A program made the position numbers and the translations under genes. This document shows positions 1 to 7,486 of a DNA stretch of 11,602 nt, piece after piece. Numbering within the stretch: the stretch's first letter is position 1; each line of letters starts with the position of its first letter. Source of the DNA: Pavlovales sp. CCMP2436 (Eukaryota > Haptophyta > Pavlovophyceae > Pavlovales). The stretch lies in contig MU631883.1 in assembly GCA_026770615.1 (NCBI GenBank), forward strand, positions 1-11,602, written 5' to 3'. The notes beneath the pieces are model-generated. The model did not search any database and had not been told where the DNA came from. It saw only the letters and a list, made by a program, of their open reading frames with translations.

Positions 1-46
1 CTGATTTAATATTGCAAAAATGTGTTATATTCTTTACCCCCCCCAG
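1..46 (+). other. 3' end of an intron of the leftmost gene
   Basis: The stretch is AT-rich and ends in a C-rich pyrimidine run followed by AG at 45-46, the same style of 3' splice site seen in the XPF introns further right. An ATG at 20-22 lies inside this tract and is unlikely to be a translation start. The 5' splice site is outside the window. Confidence 0.55.
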
Positions 47-238
47 GCGCACATCGAGGAGTGCCTACGCGCGCGGCAGGACTTAAAAGACTTAAAAGAC
101 TTAAAAGACCTCAAAGACCTCAAAGACCTCAACCACCTAAAAGACGTAAAGGACGGCAAGGACGATACGGACGAGAAGGACGACCTGGACCTCAGCGCGC
201 TCGCCGAGCCCTCCCCTTCTGACTTGGCTGGCTTGTGA
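47..238 (+). CDS. Last exon of an unrecognised protein with a DLK repeat tail (partial)
   Basis: Reading from the acceptor AG at 45-46 in phase 0 gives about 63 codons ending in TGA at 236-238. The exon product starts AHIEECLRARQ, continues into repeated Asp-Leu-Lys triplets, then a very acidic Asp/Lys stretch, and ends with a short Ser/Pro/Leu tail (SALAEPSPSDLAGL). The repeat is highly charged and probably helical or disordered; no domain can be named. A second frame is also open over the same bases and would give a Leu-Lys-Arg/Pro-Gln-Arg repeat. The chosen frame is preferred because it starts with a normal-looking, mixed-composition segment and ends at a natural stop. The gene converges on the UCH gene. 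Function is unknown. Confidence 0.45.
   Translation, partial: AHIEECLRARQDLKDLKDLKDLKDLKDLNHLKDVKDGKDDTDEKDDLDLSALAEPSPSDLAGL
80..160 (+). repeat. 9-bp coding minisatellite (DLK repeat)
   Basis: Nine successive 9-bp units start with GACTTAAAA (three identical copies at 80, 89 and 98), then GACCTCAAA (two copies at 107 and 116), then increasingly diverged units to about 160. Because the unit is a multiple of three, copy-number changes keep the reading frame. The gradient from perfect to diverged units suggests recent expansion at the 5' side. Confidence 0.85.
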
Positions 239-694
239 CAACTATGTGTCGGCCCAGATGGCTAGAGGTTACTTCTGGCCGCCCTGGGTTTGAAGCCTTG
301 AGGCTTAGGAAAGGCCCTCGTTGTTCGGCCACGCTTGCCGCCAGCCCACAAAGCTCTGGCGCGCCGGTCCAAGGTGCCGTGTTGTGCGCGCTCATCTCGC
401 AAGCGAGCAAGATATTTATTTAACTTGTTATTTATTTTTTATTAACACGACATCTGTTTCGGTTTCAAGTCTTTGCAGCTTAGTAGCTATACAGTAGACT
501 TGCAGTAATCTCATACGGAGTAACTACGAACTTCACAGAACATCGCGCAATCGCGGCGCGAGACCTCTTCTACAATTAAATAATTACGTTCCTGGACCTG
601 GTCCTGAGTTTGCCTATATAACTTTTATGTGTACCTAGCTTATTCGGGCCCAGACGCTCAAGCTGATCAAAAACCGGGCCTACCGAGCACCGGG
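239..694. other. Gene-free spacer between convergent genes
   Basis: The stretch separates the stop of the left gene (238) from the stop of the minus-strand UCH gene (695), so it should hold both 3' untranslated regions. It is AT-rich from about 410 to 460 and again near 575-590, where A/T runs could serve as polyadenylation signals on either strand. The open frames here are short and have no recognisable protein content. Confidence 0.6.
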
Positions 695-1682
695 TCAGTC
701 AGTGGCGGCAGCAAGCGTGCCGTCGGGGTCTCCGACAAGCGCCATGACGTTGAAGTGGCCGCCGGGCATGTGTGCGACAAAGTGCTCCTTGATCACGCGC
801 GCCGCTCCAGTGAGCAGGTCCGCGCCGACGGGCCCGTGGTTGATCGGGAAAGGCTTGGTTCCGTCGAGTTCGTAGAGGCAGCCGTCGTCGCTCGAGCGGA
901 CGAAGCAGATGTAGTGGTAGTCCGCATCCACTCCGCGCTGCCGGCACAGGCGAGCAGTCCGGGTGGGTGGTGGTTAGGGCTAGGGCTCGGATGTGGGAAA
1001 CAGGACATGGGGGTAAAGCTCCAACCTGCGGGACGGTGCCGCCGAGCTGCGCAGAGGACTCGCTCGCCGCCATCAGCCGCGACGAGGCGGAGAGGCGCTC
1101 GCCTAGCTCGTCCGCGCACTCGTCGAGGTCGCCCTCCTCACACTCGCCGACGGCCTCGCCCCCCTCCGCCGGCTCGGCGGGCAGCATCTCGCGCAGCGGG
1201 CCGCTGCCGACGCTGAGCACGTCACGGTTGTTCACGAGCGCGTGCATGGCCGCGACGGTGCCGCACGCGTTGCCCACGTACTGCTTCATGAAGAAGACGC
1301 GCGGCGAGCGCCTCCGCACGTCCCACCCGCCGAGCGCGCGCACGCGCGCCGACTCGGAGCGCGCGAGCTCCCGGCTGACGGGGAAGAGCAGCAGCACTGC
1401 AACGCACGGCTGTGGAAGCATGGCAAGCAGCTCAGCGTCCAGGCCAAGCACGTCGGTGAAGGCGTAGCCCGCGCCGACGCCGACGCGGCGCGCAAAGTCG
1501 TTGAAGACCTCGGGGCTGCTCTCGAGCGGAATCCAGTACTGCTGCTGGAAGGAGGCCGCGTCCACGCCGCCGCGGAGGCGACTGGCCGCGACCCGCGCGC
1601 CCTGGCCGCGCCGTGAAGCGGCAGGGGCGGCCAGCAAGAGCGCCGCGCAGAGCGCGAGCAGTACGGAGGACGACCGCATCAT
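695..1682 (-). CDS. Ubiquitin C-terminal hydrolase (peptidase C12) with N-terminal signal peptide
   Basis: A cysteine deubiquitinase of the UCH-L1/L3 type, which hydrolyses bonds at the C-terminus of ubiquitin or a ubiquitin-like protein. Two exons on the minus strand, 1682-1026 and 937-695, join in phase 0 across an 88-bp GT-AG intron (CAG/GTTGGA donor, GGCAG acceptor) to give 299 residues. Visible signatures are WIPLESSPEVFN (50-61), FTDVLGLD (75-82), FFMKQ with oxyanion Gln134, NACGT with nucleophile Cys140, His227 in the DYHYICF segment and Asp244 in YELDG, followed by KPFPINHG. All four catalytic positions are present. The loop between Cys140 and His227 is acidic and somewhat longer than in UCH-L3. 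The start at 1682 (Met-Met) is chosen because it begins a good signal peptide (MMRSSS plus a Leu/Ala-rich core to about residue 23). An in-frame ATG at 1769 would bury that segment. Family UCHs are about 225 residues and cytosolic, so the ~45-residue leader is the oddity. Residues 35-39 read RLRGG. Confidence 0.9.
938..1025 (-). other. Intron of the UCH gene
   Basis: The 88-bp intron has GT at 1025-1024 and AG at 939-938 on the minus strand. A CTAAC branch-point-like sequence lies at 977-973, and a C-rich stretch follows. Splicing joins GTVPQ to RGVDADYHYIC without changing frame and restores the catalytic His/Asp half of the enzyme. Confidence 0.85.
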
Positions 1683-1819
1683 TGACTCGCGTCTTTTTAA
1701 AACGGCAGAATTCAAAGGCTTGCTTTTAAAACATGGGCAAGCAACCTGGGCAAGATTTTGTGAATTCACAGAGCGTCAACGTCAGCTTAGGATTCGCAAG
1801 GGCAAGCCTAAGTGGCGAT
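1683..1819 (-). promoter_or_regulatory. Probable UCH 5' leader/promoter-proximal region with TTTTAAAA boxes
   Basis: Reading toward the UCH start, GTTTTAAAA occurs twice, at 1732-1724 and 1703-1695. The upstream copy lies about 45 bp from the chosen ATG and could act as a TATA-like element; the nearer one is too close unless the leader is extremely short. This is compositional evidence only. Confidence 0.25.
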
Positions 1820-1877
1820 CAGTAGGCGTGCAGCATCACTGTATCTAGTACACCTATCCGCGAAAGAATAATAACAG
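1820..1877. repeat. Dispersed ~60-bp repeat, copy 1
   Basis: The copy begins CAGTAGGCGTGCAGCATC and ends CCGCGAAAGAATAATAACAG. It matches 2182-2242 along nearly its whole length, with a few substitutions and small indels. The flanking DNA of the two copies does not match, so the repeat unit is close to 60 bp. It contains no coding content that can be supported. Confidence 0.85.
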
Positions 1878-1969
1878 CAGTGCCCGGTGTTTGTCTGCCC
1901 CGAAGAAAAAATGAACTTGTTTGTAAGCCGCGGAGCCTGCGTTTGAATTTGACACAAACCTTGGCGTTT

Positions 1970-2006
1970 GTTTGCCTGGGGCGGCCTGGCAAACGAACAG
2001 GCAAAC
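1970..2006. repeat. Inverted repeat with 9-bp arms
   Basis: GTTTGCCTG at 1970-1978 is the reverse complement of CAGGCAAAC at 1998-2006. GGCAAAC at 1988-1994 gives an alternative shorter pairing. The arms could form a hairpin in transcript or DNA. Its role is unknown. Confidence 0.6.
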
Positions 2007-2181
2007 ACACGATCAATTATCTCGCCACGATGCCCAATCAGCCGATAAAGAACTTTTTTGCTGCTTTTGGCTTGCTCGAGTTTTAACAGTTTAAATGGCT
2101 GCTTATAAATTTAGCACGTAACTACAACCGTCAACCGAACCGTTGGATTATAAAACTTTGGAATAAAAGCGCCCTTGGTTT

Positions 2182-2242
2182 CAGTAGCCGTGCAGCATCG
2201 CACTGCATCTAGCACACCTATCCGCGAAAGAATAACTAACAG
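2182..2242. repeat. Dispersed ~60-bp repeat, copy 2
   Basis: Direct-repeat partner of 1820-1877, offset by about 362 bp and in the same orientation. It begins CAGTAGCCGTGCAGCATCG and ends CCGCGAAAGAATAACTAACAG. Confidence 0.85.
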
Positions 2243-2520
2243 TCGAATAAATGCATAGCTCCTCGAGGCCCAGCCGGCGTCTCTCCGTGCGACCAAGTGC
2301 CGCCCGCAGCAGATTGAAACATAGTTATATATATATATATATATATATATATTGCAAACGTACTCGTCTAAATCTAGCTAGCTGGTCACAGGTTAGCAAC
2401 GTTTAAAAGATAATCGTTCGGTATGTGAAACAGATCGATTTCATGCGCGACACGCCGCGAGGCTCAGGTGGCGGTCTGCTGCCACTCAGCGAAGAGCGAG
2501 TTGAGCAGTAAAGGTCCCTT
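2243..2520. other. Gene-free AT-rich stretch with microsatellite, left of the retroelement
   Basis: No supportable coding region is seen. The stretch contains the TA microsatellite at 2326-2352 and small palindromes such as TGAAA...TTTCA near 2426-2444. It joins the UCH upstream region to the left edge of the degraded retrotransposon. Confidence 0.5.
2326..2352. repeat. TA dinucleotide microsatellite
   Basis: An uninterrupted TA repeat of about 27 bp. Confidence 0.95.
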
Positions 2521-2603
2521 AATCCGAGTGTTTCTCAACACTTGGGTCCGGTGGAGACCTGTCAGGGGACGGACGTATTTCTAGATATCTACACACAGTA
2601 CGG
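2521..2603. repeat. Left flank copy of a degenerate sequence shared with 8848-8918
   Basis: Shared islands in the same order are GAGTGTT, GTG(G)AGA.CCT, CGGACGT, CTAGA, ACACACA and TACG. The right copy is about 10 bp shorter near its start. A small hairpin AGTGTT-TCTC-AACACT lies at 2527-2542. The pair brackets the retrotransposon region. Confidence 0.5.
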
Positions 2604-2636
2604 AGATGATGTCCCTCTCCGTCTGGCGTGTCCTTG

Positions 2637-2783
2637 ATCCCGTTCCAGGAGCTAGGCGACATTGTCCGGCCAATGCAGAGAATACACCTTTTCCCACATC
2701 GCATCAAAGTGGATTTGGCAAATCTCACTGAGCGATTAGGAGCGGTCGAGCTAATCCGCCCTGCATTGGAAGCTTGGTTTACA
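2637..2783 (+). repeat. 147-bp retroelement linker segment, upstream copy
   Basis: About 91% identical to 3066-3212 (roughly 13 substitutions, no indels), encoding the QELGDIVRP...LIRPALEA segment. This copy lies upstream of the endonuclease remnant, whereas the second copy lies downstream where a linker belongs. It keeps TGG (Trp) where the downstream copy has TGA. Confidence 0.95.
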
Positions 2784-3205
2784 ACAATAGCGAAGAGGCC
2801 AGCGCCTTGAGGACATGCATGGAAAGCTGCCCAGACTTGTTTAACCAGAAACCACCAGGGTCCTTCTGCCCAGAAACTCAGCCAACACAAGAATACGGCC
2901 AAGGGAAGGCATGGGAAGGAAAGTCACGTACTGACTACCTTTTTATGAACGCACACCTAGAGGAATGTGTACGGCACACCTCTCCCCTGGAACAAATTTG
3001 CGTCCCTACTGTTACAGCCGAAGAAAAGAAAGTAATAAGCGTCAACTACTGGATCGAAGCCACTATCCCGCTCCAGGAGCTAGGCGACATAGTCCGGCCG
3101 ATACAGAAAATACACCTCCTTCCACATCGCATCAAAGTGGACTTGGCAAATCCCACTGAGCGATTAGGAGCGGTCGAGCTAATCCGTCCTGCACTGGAAG
3201 CTTGA
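2774..3205 (+). pseudogene. APE-like endonuclease C-terminal remnant of the retroelement plus linker
   Basis: The frame reads through about 143 codons. GKSRTDYLFMNAHLEECV resembles the (S)RIDY-hydrophobic stretch near the end of retrotransposon APE endonucleases, and about 30 residues later a VISVNYWIEATIPL segment sits where an SDH-containing strand is expected. The catalytic SDH is not present (SVN instead), and the N-terminal two-thirds of an endonuclease domain is absent. The frame then runs into the linker (QELGDIVRP...) and stops at TGA 3203-3205. The endonuclease assignment is by pattern and position only, and moderately weak; the stretch could instead be unrelated ORF1-type sequence. 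Confidence 0.5.
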
Positions 3206-3212
3206 TTTACTG
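3066..3212 (+). repeat. 147-bp retroelement linker segment, downstream copy
   Basis: Partner of 2637-2783 at an offset of 429 bp, same strand. It lies between the endonuclease remnant and the RT region, which fits a linker position. Confidence 0.95.
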
Positions 3213-3575
3213 CACTATCCCGCAAATGCGAGGAGCATACATAGAAAAAGGAGTCCTTATGGAATTATCAGCTGCTTGCGAATGACAACCGTGCTCGCTC
3301 ACCTTGAAAGATGCATTGGTTCAATTAGTTGAACTCACTGGTCGGACAGTTCAGGACGCAATTGGACAACCGGACCCTGCAAGACTAGGCAAACAGCCAT
3401 GATCAGGCCGTCCATGCCGAAATGAAACGTGATCACCAGAAGCAGGCCCGCACGCTTAAATGGATTCGTGGTACAGAAAAGCATTAATCATCACAGGAGA
3501 TATTATAAGCAACAAAAACAAAGAACAATCTCACTTACAAGGCTGGTGAGGTTTTAATAATACATACACAAAAAA
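3213..3575 (+). pseudogene. Decayed endonuclease-to-RT linker
   Basis: No open frame survives, but protein-like runs remain, for example LKDALVQLVELTGRTVQDAI around 3303-3362, interrupted by several stops. This composition suits the linker of a LINE-type ORF2 and suggests older decay than in the RT region to the right. Confidence 0.45.
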
Positions 3576-5273
3576 GATGGTCGATACCTTGAGGCAATTT
3601 TGTGTAATAGCGAACAAGCAACAAGAGGTCCTGCCTTACCACCCAGGAGCAGTCTTAATCATGACGAACAGGACGACGAGACCACTCTTCAACTGGCACG
3701 GAACCCGTATCGACCCACAATAGCATCCCTTAGAATGATGACCATCCCGCACTTAGAAATATACGATAGCGAACTCAGAAAACGCATGGCGATACGCTAC
3801 ACCAAGTGCGAAGCAGCTCAAAAAGGAGCCAACAAAGCAGCGGATGACAGAACTCAAGATGCAATCAACACAGACCTAATTCGAGCCGCCACCAACAATG
3901 CGAGAAAGCTCCTCTACCCACGATCCCTGCAGCAAGGGGTACACATGTTAAGACATCCGATAACAAATAAAGTCACAACAAAGCCAAGTGAAGTTATCAG
4001 TTTAGCTATAGACTACACTCGAACACTACTAGGCAAAATCCCTCCCCTCCCGCCTACGGGCAAAGCATGGCAAGATCCAAGTGAATGAACTGACCTGACT
4101 AAACGCTGGACGGACGAAGAGACAACATATGTCCAAGCACTTGCTAATCCAAACGATCTCGTCCGCCTAATCGTTGCCGGCAAGGCACGCAGCGCTCCGG
4201 GACTAGATGGTGTACAATACCTAGCCCTAAAACTGCTGCTACAAGCCGATAATATTGAAAATCACATTGGTGAATTACACACTCTCCTAACAAACGTCCT
4301 CAACACTATGCTTAAAGAAACGACCCTACCAACCCAACTGGGTACATCAGAAATCGTCTACTTCTACAAGAAAGGTGATCCCACAAAACTTTCAAACTAC
4401 AGAGGCTTCGCACTCCAAAGCGTCATCTACAAATTACCCGCAGCCTTCATGGCGGGACATCTATTAGGCGCCGCAGGCAGAATGCAGCTCCTATCTGAAC
4501 AATAGCTTGCGGCAAGAAAAAATGGCAGAGCAGCAGACCACGTAGCAGTGATTGCTGCAGAAATAGCTGAAGCACTGGCAGCAGGACGAGAATTACACAT
4601 CATCACTTGCGACATCCAAACGGCATTCGACGCAGTCCCACGATACGCCCTGTGGGAGGCAATGGAACGTCACGGCTACCCACCCGAGATGGTGCGACGC
4701 GTTCGCATGCTCCAGACATGCACGGGAGCATATGTGCGAACAGACTACGGCAGATCAAAGCACCTGGTTCTCACTTCCATGGGGTGCAAGCAAGGCTGCC
4801 CGCTCAGCCCGATCACGTATTGCTTATTTATGAACATGCTTCACCGCCAGCTGGATAAGCAGCCAGGTGGCTACCAACCGACTCCACCGCCAGGCCACAC
4901 TTACAGAAAGCCGTGCAACCCTCTTAAATACCAGGTATACATGGACGATTTAGCACTCTTTGCAGAAAATGCATGCACTGCACAGGCCATGATAGGAATA
5001 GCAGACCGCTTCCTTGCGGCCCACACCATGGAGTTCAACGCCAAGAAGTGCTTTCACACCTCGATACTACCTAAGTTGCCAGAGCACTGGGGACTCAAAC
5101 CACCAGTTCAGACAGACAGTGATGATCAAGGAAACCCCACCCAGAAAGCCTGCATCTGCCTACCATCAAGGGATACAAACTCCCCACACATAGAGGTGCC
5201 CCAGACGCCAAAGGACAAAACTTTTGAATACCTGGGACACCTCCTAACCACCAACGGCAAGTGGCAGGCCTAA
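3576..5273 (+). pseudogene. Reverse transcriptase domain of a non-LTR retrotransposon (inactivated)
   Basis: RNA-templated DNA polymerase that would copy the element's RNA at the target site. One reading frame runs from KDGRYLEAILCNSEQ (3576) to the stop at 5271 and is broken only by TGA 4086-4088 and TAG 4503-4505. RT blocks appear in order: KARSAPGLDGV (about 4182-4214), an EIVYFYKKGDPTKLSNYRGF block (about 4350-4409), DIQTAFD with catalytic Asp at 4611-4613, SMGCKQGCPLSP (QGCPLSP at 4791-4811), the catalytic YMDD box at 4938-4949, and FEYLGHLL near 5224-5247. The order and spacing fit non-LTR RTs rather than group II intron or LTR enzymes. Three kinds of stop codon interrupt it, so a reassigned stop is unlikely. 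The motif residues themselves are intact, suggesting fairly recent inactivation. Confidence 0.93.
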
Positions 5274-6440
5274 GAACGTAAAGTCCTGATTAAGATAGCA
5301 CAGGCCATGGGGAAAGGTGCACCTTACCTCGAGCAAAGGGGCATGCCACACCCTCTGGGTAGCCAAGCTGTCCCGCCATGACGTAGCGTCAATACTACCA
5401 TACTTATGGGAGCATCAGACTTATCTGATAATTTCCTGTCCACGATGCTTGCAGCAATAGTAGAGGCCACGCGCCTTCGCTGCACAATAGGGCCCCATGT
5501 TGCAAGAGAACGCCTGTGCGGCCCCCCTGAACGCGATGGCCTAGGTCTGATGGACCCGTGTGCCCAAAACGCAGGGAAAAAAATATCAGCCATGCTGCGC
5601 CTTCTCAACTCACCCGTGGAATCCGCAACGCACGCCCTCGCGGCACATGCATTGAGTATGCCCAAAACGGATCCGCAAGACAAGCCAAGGCAAAAGCGAT
5701 GCCCACCGCAAAGGGGGCGATCAAAAGTTTTTCCGAAGCACCTCAGGGGGAAGAAAAATGGGACATATTCGAGAACTATGCATGCCTGCAGACAACACCT
5801 ATGGGTGAGCTCGCCCCTGTCCTACTATGGCCAGCCCTAGGTGCCACCCGCCGTGCAAAACCCAAAGTGGCTTTTTCCGAAGCACCTCAGGGGAAAAAAA
5901 AATGGGACATATTCGAGAACTATGCATGCCTGCAGACAACACCTATGGGTGAGCTCGCCCCTGTCCTACGATGGCCAGCCTTAGGTGCCACCCGCCGTGC
6001 AAAACCCATAGTGGCTTCGGTCACCCTAGCATCAATGAGTGCCTGTAGTGTACTAAACTTGGCAAAACTGCGTATCGCAAGCTATGCCCCCAACTTAAGT
6101 GTCACAGACAGACAATTAACAGCCATAAGTGCAGCCGAAGAAGACATATTAAGGACATGCGGCAGCGCTATAAGGGAAATGCTTATTGCTCTTCAAAATG
6201 TCCTACCGATGCATGCAAACATGGCTGCGGTAGCAAAAGCAGCCAAGACCCTGTTCACACAGGAATATAGGCCAACATTTAGGCGATTAAAACACCCGGA
6301 GCAGCTGGAAATATTACGAAATCCTGCCCGCACTCACGTCGGCATTATGCGGACCTATGTGCTTCCGGTTCGTCGCACGCCACACAACACTCATACACGC
6401 ACTCAGACACCAACCACCAACAGCGGAGAAACCACAATTG
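5274..6440 (+). pseudogene. RT thumb/connection region of the retroelement, frameshifted
   Basis: Protein-like sequence continues past the TAA at 5271 but in changing frames: frame 3 at once (ERKVLIKIAQAMGKGAPYL), frame 1 around 5335-5415 (HTLWVAKLSRHDVASILPYL), frame 3 again to about 5690, then frame 2 (KWDIFENYACLQTTPMGELAP onward to about 6360). A further stop, TGA 5379-5381, lies in frame 3. The segment between RT and RNase H in LINEs has no conserved catalytic motif, so the identity rests on position and on codon-like open frames. Confidence 0.65.
5728..6015 (+). repeat. In-frame tandem duplication of 144 bp
   Basis: Copies 5728-5871 and 5872-6015 differ at only a handful of bases. The 48-residue unit runs from FSEAPQG through KWDIFENYAC to ARRAKP. 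The unit length is a multiple of three, so the frame is preserved across both copies. High identity points to a recent event. Confidence 0.97.
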
Positions 6441-7486
6441 TGCACCCCACATGTTGGGGTCGACGGTTCATTTATAAAACCTGATGGAAATGGCGAGGCT
6501 CGAGCAGCCGGTGCGGCGTGCTTTTACGTACTCCCATCACACCACATCCGCGGCACGACACATGCCCCAGAGGTACATATCCTCACGTGCATATTCTCAG
6601 GCGATCAAACGGTTGTCAACGCTGAATGCAATGCGGTCACACTGGCCTTACAAGAGCTATTCATCGGATGGGACCATGACACAGGCGTAAAACGCCGCCT
6701 AGACTGGCACAGACGGCACCTAGACCGCAACCCCCTACCACACGGGTTAAGGAATTCCACGAGCTACGATGCAAACCCTTACTTCTACCGCCTACTCAGC
6801 CTCAAACACCGTGACGAGGCGCACGGACGCTACAGGAACGCGACTCACGCTGCGGCTCATACTAAATCGGATGATGGGGTAGCCAGAATTCTACATACCC
6901 CGGGAGCGGTACGTCACGATGACGCCTCGAGAGCTAGAATAATGACAGCAGAGGCGCTAAAGAAAGTGACCCGGCTCTTCATCTCCAAACGAGGCGACAA
7001 CTGGCGCAGCCAGGCTGATTTGCCTCCCCACCTCCAACCCCCGGCTGTCATAAAGCTCGTGCAGAACGCATTGAGCGACTGGGGCTCAAAGGCAGTAGCA
7101 GTACACAGAGAAGCCGCCACAGTACAGCTCACAAAAAACACGCTCACGGCTCATTGCTGGGCAATAGCGGCCACTGCAACAGGAAACATCATCACATCCG
7201 ACCAACGAGCAGCACGCCATGCGCTAATAGACAGAGTTGCGAGGGATCGCCTAGAGAAGAGAGGCCCCGTCAAACATGCCCCCGGCATAGGTAGAAAGGC
7301 CAATGTAGAAGCCATGTGGTCAAAAGAAAGCACGACTGCTCTGCGCCTCCCACGAGTTAGGGGCCAACAGCGACCCACGGAAAAGTACACCAAACACATG
7401 GCCAGATTGATAATCGGATCATACCGCCACAATGCCGAGTGGGCAGCAGAATTTCCGGCGATGGCCACCACTAGAATTACCATTGA
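6441..7486 (+). pseudogene. RNase H domain and downstream region of the retroelement
   Basis: RNase H would remove RNA from the RNA-DNA hybrid made by the RT. The frame (open from 6357) shows VGVDGSFIKPDG with the first catalytic Asp at 6462-6464, a GAACFYV strand, then NAECNAVTLALQEL with the catalytic Glu at 6624-6626. An AHTKSDDGVARI...RHDDAS segment (about 6858-6935) resembles the terminal His...AD part. The third catalytic Asp (the usual DS after the helix) is not recognisable; sequence after LALQELF passes quickly into an Arg/His-rich stretch, consistent with an internal deletion. The remaining ~180 residues are unassigned and lead to the zinc finger, which needs a shift to frame 2. Confidence 0.75.

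Noticed and set aside
20..46. ATG at 20-22 as a translation start for the left gene
   Set aside because: The codons from 20 to 46 cover an AT-rich stretch and a C-run ending in AG, which fits an intron 3' end much better than an N-terminus.
629..1216. 195-codon plus-strand open frame over the UCH gene
   Set aside because: It is antisense to the clearly conserved UCH exons and its second half is Arg/Pro/Ala low-complexity, a typical shadow in GC-rich DNA.
1683..1769. N-terminal extension of UCH to the ATG at 1769
   Set aside because: It would place a signal peptide internally, and the extra codons include AT-rich TTTTAAAA segments that look like non-coding leader or promoter.
2519..2902. 127-codon minus-strand open frame
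   Set aside because: It overlaps the retroelement linker copy on the opposite strand and shows no recognisable motif.
3600..5273. RT frame as an active gene using reassigned stop codons
   Set aside because: TGA, TAG and TAA all interrupt it, frameshifts follow, and host genes in the window end normally with TGA, so pseudogenisation is simpler.
7151..7483. 110-codon minus-strand open frame
   Set aside because: Antisense to the retroelement coding region; no independent support.
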